A stretch of 64,000 nucleotides of DNA from Pseudomonadota bacterium (GTDB lineage Bacteria; Pseudomonadota; Gammaproteobacteria; Steroidobacterales; Steroidobacteraceae): contig JAEWAF010000097.1 of assembly GCA_023391815.1 (NCBI GenBank), positions 62,001-126,000 of the forward strand, given 5' to 3'. Numbering within the stretch: position 1 is the first letter of the stretch; each line of letters begins with the position of its first letter. Made by a program: the position numbers and the translations under genes. A model generated the notes under the pieces. That model had not been told where the DNA came from. It searched no databases and was given only the letters and a program-made list of their open reading frames with translations. Positions 1 to 8,086 of this stretch are shown here, one piece after another.

Positions 1-1383
1 CCGGTCGTTGCGCCGCCGCCGCTGTCGAAAACCGTCGAAGCGGTCAGCGTCTGGCTGTTACTTCGATCGTTTGCCGCCGGTTGTACGGCGATGACCGGGG
101 TGGAAGCAGTCAGCAACGGCATGACTGCGTTTCACGATCCGACGGTGAAATACGGCCATCGCACGCTCACCGCCATCGTCGGTATTCTCGGGGCGCTGCT
201 GATCGGCATTGCCTATCTCGCGACCGTCTATGGCATCGGCGCCATGGATCAATCGCAAGCCGGCTATCGCAGCGTCATGTCCCAACTTGCCAGCGCCGTC
301 GTGGGCAACGGCCCGCTGTACTACATCGCCATCGGCTCGTTGTTGTGTGTCCTGGCGTTGTCCGCGAATACCAGCTTCGTCGACTTCCCGCGGCTGTGCC
401 ATGTCGTCGCACAGGATGGCTTCCTGCCAAAACCTTTCGCAGTGGCGGGCCAACGGCTGGTGTTCTCGGTCGGCATTCTTTATCTCGCGGTGACCGCCGG
501 TGCGCTGCTGGTGGCATTTGAGGGAATTACCGATCATTTGATCCCGTTGTTCGCGGTCGGCGCGTTCACCACGTTCACCCTGTCGCAGAGTGGCATGGTG
601 ATCCACTGGTTGCGGCTGTTGCGAAGGCCGGGGTCGGCGCGCGAGCGTCGCAAACATCGTATGCACCTTACGATCAATGCGGTCGGGGCGACGACGACCG
701 CGATCGCGCTCATGGTCATCATCGCCGCCAAGTTTCTCCGCGGCGCATGGATTACAGTAATGATCGTTCCCGCCGTCATCCTGCTGCTCAAGTCCATCAG
801 ACGTTACTACGACGAAGTAGGCGCTCGCGCCCGCCACCCGGCGCCTCTGCAAGTCGCCAACCTCGAGCCGCCGGTTGTGATAGTCGCAATCGAGGAATGG
901 AACAGGCTCGCGGAAAAAGCGGTGGCGCTGGCGCTGAGCCTGTCGCCACAGGTGGTCGGCGTTCACCTGTCGGATCTGGCAGGTCCGGACTCGGAAGGAC
1001 GACACAACGAGCTGCGCGAGCGCTGGGAACGAAACGTCGCCGCGCCGTGTCGCTCCGTCGGGCGAGCCCCGCCGTCACTGTGCATTCTGCAGGCGCAGTA
1101 CCGAACCATTTATCGGCCCATTCTCAAGCTGTTGGAAGACCTGGAAATGAAACATCCGGGCCGAACCATTGCCGTGATGATCCCGGAGTTGATCAAGCAG
1201 CGCTGGTATCAGCGCCTGTTACATACACACAATGCCAAGCAATTGCGTAGTCAATTGCTGGAGCACGGCGGTTCCCGGCTGACGGTGATCGACGTGCCCT
1301 GGTATCTGGATGAAGCGGCGCGAGTGGAACCGAGTCGGAGTGGCGCATCTTATGTGAATGCAGGACGCAGAAAGACCGGGTAG
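1..1383 (+). CDS. APC-superfamily amino acid permease (5' end missing)
   Basis: The frame is open from the first base, so the start lies outside the window; about 460 residues are visible. The visible N-terminal part reads AAGCTAMTGVEAVSNG, a typical APC permease membrane motif. About six hydrophobic segments follow, for example around IVGILGALLIGIAYL and FVDFPRL-type loops, and then a soluble cytoplasmic tail of roughly 170 residues with alternating hydrophobic strands (PPVVIVAIEEWN). Such tails occur in long bacterial APC transporters of unknown substrate. The sigma-54 activator gene begins 83 bases downstream on the same strand, so the two may be co-transcribed. Substrate unknown; family assignment is firm. 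Confidence 0.85.
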   Translation, partial: PVVAPPPLSKTVEAVSVWLLLRSFAAGCTAMTGVEAVSNGMTAFHDPTVKYGHRTLTAIVGILGALLIGIAYLATVYGIGAMDQSQAGYRSVMSQLASAVVGNGPLYYIAIGSLLCVLALSANTSFVDFPRLCHVVAQDGFLPKPFAVAGQRLVFSVGILYLAVTAGALLVAFEGITDHLIPLFAVGAFTTFTLSQSGMVIHWLRLLRRPGSARERRKHRMHLTINAVGATTTAIALMVIIAAKFLRGAWITVMIVPAVILLLKSIRRYYDEVGARARHPAPLQVANLEPPVVIVAIEEWNRLAEKAVALALSLSPQVVGVHLSDLAGPDSEGRHNELRERWERNVAAPCRSVGRAPPSLCILQAQYRTIYRPILKLLEDLEMKHPGRTIAVMIPELIKQRWYQRLLHTHNAKQLRSQLLEHGGSRLTVIDVPWYLDEAARVEPSRSGASYVNAGRRKTG

Positions 1384-1466
1384 TTTGTTTGTGCATTCGC
1401 GACAGCGAAATCCGCCGCCTCACCAGAGCCCGGACACAGTGGGCCCTGACCGAAACTGGAGTCCTC

Positions 1467-2510
1467 GTGAGCGTCAATTCTTCCGCCGCTGATATCTGGA
1501 CGGGTGATGGCGCGTTCCGGCCCGCCGACGCGCGGCCGGAGTCGAACGGTGAGTTCCGGCCAAGCGGGTTGGGTCGTTTGCTCGGCAGCTGCGCGCCGAT
1601 GACCGACTTGTTTCATCGCTTACGACGTGTGGCGCCCACCGCGGTCAGCGTGCTGCTCACCGGCGAAAGCGGCACAGGCAAGGAGTTGGTTGCGGAGACC
1701 ATTCATTCCTTGAGTGCCGGCCGGGATGAGCCATTCGTGGCCGTGAACTGCGGCGCCATTCCCGCAACGCTGGTGGAGGCCGAGCTGTTCGGCTACGAAC
1801 GGGGTAGTTTCACTGGAGCCGTGCGCTCACAAGCAGGCTATTTCGAGCGCGCCGGGCGAGGCACGTTGTTTCTCGACGAAGCCGGAGAGATGCCGCTCGA
1901 GATGCAGGTGAAGCTGTTGCGTGCACTTGAATCGCGACGTTTCTATCGCGTCGGCGGTGAGCGGGATATTCCGCTGCAAGCCCGGGTGGTCGCGGCGACC
2001 AATCGGCCGCTGGCCGATGCGCTGGCCGAAAACAAGTTCCGCGCCGATCTGTTGTATCGACTCGCAGTCTTTCATCTGCACATTCCCGCGCTACGACGTC
2101 GTGGTGAGGATGTGTATCTCTTGGCGAGAGCCTTCCTGGATCGGCTCAACGAGGCCGAAGGGGCGAACAAGGAATTCTCCGCTGATTCCTTGCGCTACCT
2201 GAAGGAACATCGCTGGCCGGGTAACGTCCGCGAGCTGTCGAACACCGTGCAGCGGGCTTTCATCCTGGCGGACGACGAGATCGATCTGCGCAGCGCGTCC
2301 GAGTTCGACACCGAAGTTGCCGACATTGGCGCCGTCGCGGATACGGAGGTGACGTTTCGACAAGGAATGTCGCTGTCCGCCGTGGAGCGCGCGGTCATCC
2401 AGGAAACGTTGCGACGATGCTCGGGAAACAAAACGCGGACCGCGGCCGTGCTCGGCATCAGCGTCAAAACGCTCTACAACAAGCTCAACGAATATCGCGC
2501 GCTCGACTGA
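1467..2510 (+). CDS. Sigma-54-dependent transcriptional activator without sensor domain
   Basis: A bacterial enhancer-binding protein of about 347 residues, which uses ATP to open sigma-54 promoters. Visible features: Walker A GESGTGKE at about residues 66-73, the sigma-54 contact loop GSFTGA at 113-118 (a common GAFTGA variant), Walker B FLDEAGEM around 135-142, and a Fis-type helix-turn-helix at the C-terminus (GNKTRTAAVLGISVKTLYNK). Only about 40 residues precede the AAA+ domain, so there is no receiver, PAS or GAF sensor; control is probably by a partner protein or expression level, as in PspF. I chose GTG 1467 because GGAG lies at 1458-1461; the frame extends upstream to TTG 1389. A sigma-54 promoter lies at 9433-9447 in this window and is an obvious candidate target. 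Confidence 0.9.
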   Translation: MSVNSSAADIWTGDGAFRPADARPESNGEFRPSGLGRLLGSCAPMTDLFHRLRRVAPTAVSVLLTGESGTGKELVAETIHSLSAGRDEPFVAVNCGAIPATLVEAELFGYERGSFTGAVRSQAGYFERAGRGTLFLDEAGEMPLEMQVKLLRALESRRFYRVGGERDIPLQARVVAATNRPLADALAENKFRADLLYRLAVFHLHIPALRRRGEDVYLLARAFLDRLNEAEGANKEFSADSLRYLKEHRWPGNVRELSNTVQRAFILADDEIDLRSASEFDTEVADIGAVADTEVTFRQGMSLSAVERAVIQETLRRCSGNKTRTAAVLGISVKTLYNKLNEYRALD

Positions 2511-3401
2511 TCAATGCAGCCGGTGGGCGAGTTCCGCATGCACCTGTTCAATGACGCTGCCCCAGTCGCCCGCTGACGGCTGACGGAACAATCGCATAGT
2601 CGGATACCACGGCGAATCGTCGCGGCCGTGCATCCAGCGCCAGTCGGCATCGTGCGGAAGGAGCAGCCACACTGGTAGCCCGAGTGCGCCGGCGAGATGA
2701 GCGGTCATCGTGTCCACGGTAATGATCAGATCGAGCAGCTGCATGCGAGCGGCCATCTCCGCGATGTCGAGCGAGGCGATCGGGGCGGCGGGCAGGGTAC
2801 ACGTGGCAGGCGGAAACTGCAGACTGAACCAGCGAACATCGCTCAACGTTGCCCAGCGTCGCAGGTCGGCGGTGCTCAGCGACCGCTTCGGATCCCATTC
2901 GCCGGCCGACCAGCAAACGCCGATGCGACGGCGTCGGGACGCTGCCGCTCTGACCGCAGACGCGGGCACATGGATATACGGCACGGGCCCGGGCAGATCC
3001 GTCACGTCGAGGCGCAACGCATGCGGCAGCTCCATGATCTCGACGTCGATGTCGTAATCCAGACTCGGGTCGCCGTCGTGCAGCGGCAGAAGGCGGTCGA
3101 TACCGCGCACCGTCTGTAGCAGTTTGATCAGCGCCGGCTGCACCCACAACGTGATTTCGGAAGCTCGCAGGCGAGGGTGAGCCAGCAATCTCACGAACTG
3201 CAACGTATCCCCGAGCCCGTGATAACAGCGCACGAAGATGCGTCGGCCTTGGAGCGGCTCGCCGTTCCAGACGAACTGCTCGTGACGGGGCAGATGAGTG
3301 CACACCTCGCCGCGCAGGATGCGTTCCCTCAGGACGATGTCGCTGATGGTCCAGGCAGAGCTGAAGTCGCCTCGGCGCATCGCTTCGATCCAGACGTCCA
3401 C
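2511..3401 (-). CDS. Glycosyltransferase family 9-like protein
   Basis: About 296 residues. The N-terminal half has the sequence FVRCYHGLGDTLQFVRLL, and the C-terminal half has ICWS-type strands and the segment LDLIITVDTMTAHLAGALG followed by a Trp-rich loop. This order is typical of GT9/heptosyltransferase-like domains that occur in many TPR-glycosyltransferase proteins; here the TPR part is absent. GTG start at 3401, with TAGGA five bases upstream; the stop of deoB is only six bases away, so it is the last gene of the minus-strand arm of the carbohydrate locus. Its stop directly abuts that of the sigma-54 activator (2510/2511). Probably transfers or recognises a sugar in the product of this locus; donor and acceptor unknown. 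Confidence 0.75.
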   Translation of the reverse strand: MDVWIEAMRRGDFSSAWTISDIVLRERILRGEVCTHLPRHEQFVWNGEPLQGRRIFVRCYHGLGDTLQFVRLLAHPRLRASEITLWVQPALIKLLQTVRGIDRLLPLHDGDPSLDYDIDVEIMELPHALRLDVTDLPGPVPYIHVPASAVRAAASRRRRIGVCWSAGEWDPKRSLSTADLRRWATLSDVRWFSLQFPPATCTLPAAPIASLDIAEMAARMQLLDLIITVDTMTAHLAGALGLPVWLLLPHDADWRWMHGRDDSPWYPTMRLFRQPSAGDWGSVIEQVHAELAHRLH

Positions 3402-3407
3402 GGCGTC

Positions 3408-4637
3408 CTACCAAAAGAACGATTGACCATGGCCGCCGCGAAGCAGCCCCAAATGTCCGGCGACCGTCGCGCCCATGTCCGAGAAGCTGGCTCGCCGACC
3501 CAAACTCCCTTTGCCATTGCGCCGGAAGTTCGGGCCGAACGCCAGCACCGGCACGCATTCGCGCGTGTGATCGGAGCCGGTCCAGGTCGGGTCACAGCCA
3601 TGATCGCCGGTGATGATGGTGAGGTCGCCTTCGTCCAGTTGCTGCATGAATTCGGGCAGGCGCGCGTCGAAAGCTTCCAACGCCGCGGCATAACCCGGCA
3701 CGTCGCGTCGGTGACCGTACAAGGTGTCGAAGTCCACCAGATTCACGAACATCAGCCCGCCTGGACCCAGGTGCCTGATCGCATCGACTGCCTGATCGAA
3801 CACGCCGTCGTTGTCTTTGCCTTTCAGCTCGCGACCGGTGGCCGTGTGACAGAACAGGTCGCCGATCTTTCCGACCGAGACCACGTCGCGACCCGCATCG
3901 CGTGCGCGACTCAACAACGTCGGAAACGGTGGCGGTACTCCGTAGTCACGACGATTCGATGTGCGCTGATACCCCTGCTCGGTAGTGACGAACGGGCGGG
4001 CGATCACTCTGCCGACGCGCATGTCGTCGAGCAGCTCGCGGGCAATCTCACACGTTCGATACAGACGATCGAGGCCGAAGTGCTGCTCGTCAGCGGCGAT
4101 TTGAAACACGCTGTCGGCGGAGGTGTAGCAGATCGGCCAGCTCGTCCGCAGATGCTCGTAGCCGAGCTCGGCGATGATTTGCGTGCCCGACGCATGTCGG
4201 TTGCCGAGCACGCCGTCGAAGCCGCCGCGCTCGCACAGCGCCGAAATCAACGATTGCGGAAAGCACGGCTCGGTGCGAGGGAAATAGCCCCACTCGAAAT
4301 CTACAGGGCTGCCGGCGATCTCCCAATGGCCGGACTGTGAATCTTTGCCGGTCGAAACTTCGGCGGCTGCGCCCGCGAATCCTTGCCGCCACGTGGACGT
4401 ATCCAAACTCTGCGCGACTGTGCCCGTCGCCACACGACAACATTCACCGAGGCCGAGCGAAGCCAGCGTGGGCAGCTGCAACTCTCCGCGTCTCAAGCCA
4501 CTGCGATCGGCATCGCCCTCGGCGCATCGTTTCGCGATGTGACCCAAAGTATCCGAGCCGGCATCGCCGTGGCGCTCGGCGTCGGGGGCGCCGCCGACGC
4601 CGAGCGAGTCGAGCACGATGATGAACGCGCGGCTCAT
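3408..4637 (-). CDS. deoB: Phosphopentomutase
   Basis: Interconverts (deoxy)ribose 1- and 5-phosphates; a Mn-dependent member of the alkaline phosphatase superfamily. The 409-residue length matches the family. Metal-binding signatures are present: VLDSLG (Asp10), VDFDTLYGH (302-309), TGDHGCDP (Asp345, His346) and GSDHTRE. The segment STGKDSQSGHWEIAG (95-109) aligns with the GKDTxTGHWE loop that carries the phosphorylated Thr, but here that residue is Ser100. The ATG at 4637 gives the usual N-terminus and overlaps the stop of the upstream hydrolase-like gene (ATGA). No deoA, deoC or deoD lies nearby, so in this context it more likely supplies a pentose 1-phosphate to the glycan locus than to nucleoside breakdown. 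Family call very firm, pathway inferred. Confidence 0.93.
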   Translation of the reverse strand: MSRAFIIVLDSLGVGGAPDAERHGDAGSDTLGHIAKRCAEGDADRSGLRRGELQLPTLASLGLGECCRVATGTVAQSLDTSTWRQGFAGAAAEVSTGKDSQSGHWEIAGSPVDFEWGYFPRTEPCFPQSLISALCERGGFDGVLGNRHASGTQIIAELGYEHLRTSWPICYTSADSVFQIAADEQHFGLDRLYRTCEIARELLDDMRVGRVIARPFVTTEQGYQRTSNRRDYGVPPPFPTLLSRARDAGRDVVSVGKIGDLFCHTATGRELKGKDNDGVFDQAVDAIRHLGPGGLMFVNLVDFDTLYGHRRDVPGYAAALEAFDARLPEFMQQLDEGDLTIITGDHGCDPTWTGSDHTRECVPVLAFGPNFRRNGKGSLGRRASFSDMGATVAGHLGLLRGGHGQSFFW

Positions 4638-5566
4638 GCGACAGCCACTCTGCTGGTGATGTGCCCCTGATACGCAGCAGCGGGCGCGTAACGTTCGACC
4701 ATCGACGCACAGAATTCGGCGAACCGCTCCGGCTCGCGTGGCGCGCTGGTGTGATGAGGCATGATGCCCAGATGTTCGGGGGTGAAACAGAACGTCACGG
4801 TGGTATCGAAATCCTGGAGCGCTTCCATCTGCCGATCGAACCACGCGAGCGCGCCAGGCCGGAAGCTGTCGGCCCACGACAGACCGGTTCGCAAATGTCG
4901 CACGCCGAGCCGTTTCAACCACGCGACGGCTGCATCGAGCCGATGATCTTCGAAATGAAACCACTGACAGATGCCCATCGCCGGAGTGTGACCGGCGAAT
5001 CTTTCCAGCGACTGTTTGGGTGTGCCGTCCTCGCGCAGCAGGCCCATGTAGAAGTGTCGGTAATAGGAAGAGCCTTCGGCTTCACGATGGCGCGTCGTGG
5101 CGGGCCACGCGCGTGGCAAATCGTAGAGGCTGTACCAGTGAATGCGTGGCGCTTTGCCCTTGAGCAATGAAGCGGTTCGGTCCACGCCCCACGCTTGCAC
5201 TTCCTCGGCGCCAAAGCTCGAAACGCCCACCTCCGACACCCACACCGGCAGCTGCGTCGCTGCCTGAATCTCCGCGATCTTGCGCGGCCATTCATCGATG
5301 CCCCAGAGATTCCAGTCGAGCGGAAAGCCATGCACGGCCACGGCGTCGACATGGTCGAGCACGCCGCGCTCCTCGAGATTTTTCAGGAAACATGGGTCGA
5401 TGGGGGACATGCCGCCGAGCACACGAGGCAGATGCGGATTGGCGGAATGGATCGCCTGGCCCGCCAGACAGGCCATGTGCGCGAAGCGCGCCCAACCGGG
5501 ATCGACCTCGGGATCCCAATGCGATTTGTTGTTCGGCTCGTTCCAGATCATGGTGGCTTCGATCAT
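4634..5566 (-). CDS. Glycoside-hydrolase-like TIM-barrel protein, apparently circularly permuted
   Basis: 310 residues. Residues 8-13 read WNEPNN, the acid/base strand of clan GH-A hydrolases (Glu10), and WVSEVG at 109-114 supplies a nucleophile-like Glu112. In ordinary GH-A enzymes the acid/base Glu comes after beta strands 1-3, yet here it is almost at the N-terminus. The C-terminal third (about 205-293: LKRLGVRHLRTGLSWAD, then FTPEHLG, then FAEFCASMVERY) looks like strands 1-3. The order therefore resembles a circular permutation. The ATG overlaps the upstream stop (ATGA at 5563-5566) and no stop or frameshift is seen, so the gene looks intact. Related to beta-xylosidase/GH39-GH5-type folds; the substrate is unknown and could be a glycoside made by the locus. 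Confidence 0.7.
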   Translation of the reverse strand: MIEATMIWNEPNNKSHWDPEVDPGWARFAHMACLAGQAIHSANPHLPRVLGGMSPIDPCFLKNLEERGVLDHVDAVAVHGFPLDWNLWGIDEWPRKIAEIQAATQLPVWVSEVGVSSFGAEEVQAWGVDRTASLLKGKAPRIHWYSLYDLPRAWPATTRHREAEGSSYYRHFYMGLLREDGTPKQSLERFAGHTPAMGICQWFHFEDHRLDAAVAWLKRLGVRHLRTGLSWADSFRPGALAWFDRQMEALQDFDTTVTFCFTPEHLGIMPHHTSAPREPERFAEFCASMVERYAPAAAYQGHITSRVAVA

Positions 5567-6357
5567 GTCCGTACCTCGTTACGCGCGGCGGGGTGGGCGA
5601 GTGGCGTCGGCATGTCGGCCGAACCTGGCACTGTTTCGCTGAGCATGAGCATGGCGGCTCGATAGCCCTGCAACGTGCCGACATCGACGTAAGCTTCGCC
5701 GGCCTTGATGCCGAGCGCTGCGCCGCCGGCCGCCAGGTAGGCGTTGATCAATGTTCCGAAATATTCGTCGCGCTCGTTACGTTCGCGCCACAAGTCATGC
5801 AACTCGTGCAGAACGCAGCCCGGCATCTTGAACGCACCCCAGACCCAGTGCGTACCCGGATCCTGCTGCTTGACGCGGATCTCCATCACTTGCGAGCGAT
5901 CGTCCAGCATCACTGCGTCGAATTGCTCCGGTCGCTGCACTGGAAACAGCAGGAAGGACAGCTTGTCGTCAGGCAACGCGGCGAGGCCGTGATCTGGAAA
6001 CCAGATCGTGTCCGGCAATCCGATCGCGACGGTGTCGTTCGGTGAGACGAGCGCACGCGCGCGAAACACCGCGTCGCATAGCCCTGCGGGCTGAGGCTGC
6101 ACGACGTAGGCGAGGTCGGCGCCGCCGAATTGACCGCCGAAGTATTCGAGAATGTCGGACTTCCCGGCGCCGATGACGAAACAGATTTTGTCGGCGCCAC
6201 CCCGGATCATCCGCTCCAACAAGTACTCACTGACCGCGCACGGCCGCTGTATGTCGTTCAAAGTGCGCGAGCCGACTGGCAACAGCTCTTTCGAGAAGGC
6301 CAGCGGTTGAATGCGGCTGCCGCGGCCGGCGGCGGGAACGATGCCCCACATGGTCAT
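5563..6357 (-). CDS. Sugar-phosphate nucleotidyltransferase
   Basis: 264 residues. The N-terminus GIVPAAGRGSRIQPLAFSK carries the GxGxR nucleotide-binding loop and the following Lys of GalU/RmlA-type nucleotidyltransferases, which make NDP-sugars from NTP and sugar 1-phosphate. Further along, FVIGAGKSDILEYFG and a central VAIGLPDTIW segment fit the family's Asp-containing metal site. It is shorter than most RmlA/GalU proteins (about 290). It lies between a CgeB-like glycosyltransferase and the hydrolase-like gene, coupled to both by four-base overlaps. In this locus it probably activates the sugar 1-phosphate that the epimerases and glycosyltransferases then use. The exact sugar and nucleotide cannot be told from the sequence. 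Confidence 0.85.
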   Translation of the reverse strand: MTMWGIVPAAGRGSRIQPLAFSKELLPVGSRTLNDIQRPCAVSEYLLERMIRGGADKICFVIGAGKSDILEYFGGQFGGADLAYVVQPQPAGLCDAVFRARALVSPNDTVAIGLPDTIWFPDHGLAALPDDKLSFLLFPVQRPEQFDAVMLDDRSQVMEIRVKQQDPGTHWVWGAFKMPGCVLHELHDLWRERNERDEYFGTLINAYLAAGGAALGIKAGEAYVDVGTLQGYRAAMLMLSETVPGSADMPTPLAHPAARNEVRT

Positions 6358-7490
6358 GGCCTCGCTGTCTCGAAGCTGGGTCCGAAGCCTTGCAGCGCCA
6401 GTCGATGCGATGGCGACCTGAGCTCTTCCAGATACTGGATCAGCTGCTTGGCCCGATGCAGGCTGGTGTGCTCATCCAACGTTCGCTCACGCGCGGCGCG
6501 CCCGATCGCTTTTAAGCGCGCATCGCTTAGATCCAATGCGGCCAATGTATCGGCGCTGCTGCGACCGACCAGAATCTGCTCGCCCGGCGTGTAGAAATCT
6601 TCCAGACCGCACCATTCATCCGTGAGGACCGCCGCTCCACACGCCGCCGCTTCGAACAATCGACCCGAGGGACACCAGCCCATGCGCGCCATCGGCTCGC
6701 GTGTCACATTCAGCGTCAGGCGCGAGGATGAGAAGAACGCGGCATGCTCCTGCGGCGGCAGGTGATAGACGAAGTACACGTTCTTGCTCCAGGGAAAGTG
6801 CTCCGGATACTGCGCGCCGCCGATCAGGAATTTATCCTCGGGCCGCAGCCGGGCCGGCGCGACGAACAGCTCTTCGAGCATGGTCTGGCGGTCTGCCGAG
6901 TAGGTGCCCAGCCACGACAGTTGCGCTCGATAGCGCTGCACGGGCTCGACGGGTTGGTGCACGTCCGGGTCCACGTGGCCGTACAGCGCGCGCACTCGAT
7001 GCGCGGAAAGATCGCTGCGCAAGGCTTCGAGCGCCGCGCCCCCGGTGTAGCTCAGTACCAGATCGAAATCGCAGAGCCCGCGCCAGGGGATGTAAGGAAC
7101 CCGCTTGCCCGAACGCAACGCGTCCAGTGTGACGGGCGTGTCCAAGTCGTAGAACACGGCCAGCGGTTGGTGCGCGTCGAGGATGGCGTCGGTGGCGGCC
7201 TGCGCGTCGAAACAATAGGACGAGACGATCGCGGTATCGCAGTCGGCCAGCTCGCGACGCGCCCGACTCTCGATCGTGGACCAGTCCGAGTACAACACCA
7301 GCTGGCTGTTGCCCAACGACGGCGGCAGCGAAGGCCAGTCGCGGCTGTTGGCGTAGTACGAAACGTCGCGCTCGAAGAAGACGAACTCGTGTCCGAGATT
7401 CGCCAATGCTTTGCAAAGCCCGCGCCAGAGCGTGGCGTGGCCGTTGCCCCACGAGGAGCTGATGGTCAGACCGAAGATCGCGATTTTCAT
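6354..7490 (-). CDS. CgeB-like glycosyltransferase (paralogue A)
   Basis: 378 residues from ATG 7490; longer upstream frames lie over the neighbouring phosphatase and are not credible. The N-terminal GLTISSSWGNGHATLWRGL and the C-terminal TDEWCGLEDFYTPGEQ are typical of the GT-B fold family annotated as CgeB or spore maturation glycosyltransferases. It is closest within the window to the gene at 17126-18268, which shares the SSWGNGHA motif and the FYDIDTPVT-type middle region (FYDLDTPVT here). No signal peptide or membrane segment, so it should act in the cytoplasm on a nucleotide-sugar donor. Start overlaps the phosphatase stop by four bases, and its own stop overlaps the nucleotidyltransferase start. 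Confidence 0.85.
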   Translation of the reverse strand: MKIAIFGLTISSSWGNGHATLWRGLCKALANLGHEFVFFERDVSYYANSRDWPSLPPSLGNSQLVLYSDWSTIESRARRELADCDTAIVSSYCFDAQAATDAILDAHQPLAVFYDLDTPVTLDALRSGKRVPYIPWRGLCDFDLVLSYTGGAALEALRSDLSAHRVRALYGHVDPDVHQPVEPVQRYRAQLSWLGTYSADRQTMLEELFVAPARLRPEDKFLIGGAQYPEHFPWSKNVYFVYHLPPQEHAAFFSSSRLTLNVTREPMARMGWCPSGRLFEAAACGAAVLTDEWCGLEDFYTPGEQILVGRSSADTLAALDLSDARLKAIGRAARERTLDEHTSLHRAKQLIQYLEELRSPSHRLALQGFGPSFETARP

Positions 7491-8086
7491 AGAGAAGCCC
7501 GCTGATTGATGCCGTCGATGCGCGGCCCCGCATCGGTCAGGCTCACGCGACTGATGGAGGCGGGGCTGATCGCCAGTCGGCGATAGGCGTCGATCGGCGC
7601 TTGCAGCCAGTGCAGGAGCGCGGCGCGAATGACTTCCGCGTGGCTGACCAAGACCAGCGGCCGGCCGGGAAAGCTCTGGCGCAGTCGATCGAGGTGGCTG
7701 GTCACTCGTGCCTGCACGTCCCTGATCCGCTCGCCCGCCGGCGTCGCCGCCGTCTCGCGCTGCTCGTTCCATCGTCGCCACGCGGGGTCGCGGGCGAGCT
7801 CGCTGAATGTTTGTCCCGACCAGTGTCCGAAGTCCAGCTCGTCGAGATCGCAAGCTGTAACGACTTCGCAGCCGGCGCGCGTCGCGATGGCCGTCGCGGT
7901 CTGCTGAGCTCGACGTCGCGGGCTGGCCACGATCAATGTTTCCTGCGACGGCGCGAGCGCGCAGGCCATTGCTTCGGCTTCGCGAATTCCGATGCCGGCC
8001 AGCGGTGCGTCGACCGTGCGTCCCAGCAACATTTCATCCATGCGCTCGCACGTGGCGTGGCGCACGAGCACGAGCTCGTTGGTCAT
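7487..8086 (-). CDS. Histidine phosphatase (phosphoglycerate mutase-like)
   Basis: 199 residues. The catalytic motif is VRHA (His10; the more usual form is RHG), followed by SPRRR (Arg57 area), DELDFGHW (Glu83) and VSHAEVIRA (His149), which together make the full phospho-His catalytic set. Members remove phosphate from small molecules such as sugar phosphates and cobalamin intermediates. It follows directly after inositol-3-phosphate synthase, so dephosphorylation of inositol phosphate or of a later sugar phosphate of the locus is an attractive guess. The ATG at 8086 lies inside the 3' end of the synthase frame (53-base overlap). Function of the fold is sure, substrate inferred from context only. 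Confidence 0.87.
   Translation of the reverse strand: MTNELVLVRHATCERMDEMLLGRTVDAPLAGIGIREAEAMACALAPSQETLIVASPRRRAQQTATAIATRAGCEVVTACDLDELDFGHWSGQTFSELARDPAWRRWNEQRETAATPAGERIRDVQARVTSHLDRLRQSFPGRPLVLVSHAEVIRAALLHWLQAPIDAYRRLAISPASISRVSLTDAGPRIDGINQRASL

Noticed and set aside
1389..1466. N-terminal MCIRDS translation before the sigma-54 activator
   Set aside because: MCIRDS is known as the translation of a sequencing transposon adapter. The bases here (TTG TGC ATT CGC GAC AGC) differ from that adapter, so the match is only at protein level and is chance; it is also upstream of the better GTG start.
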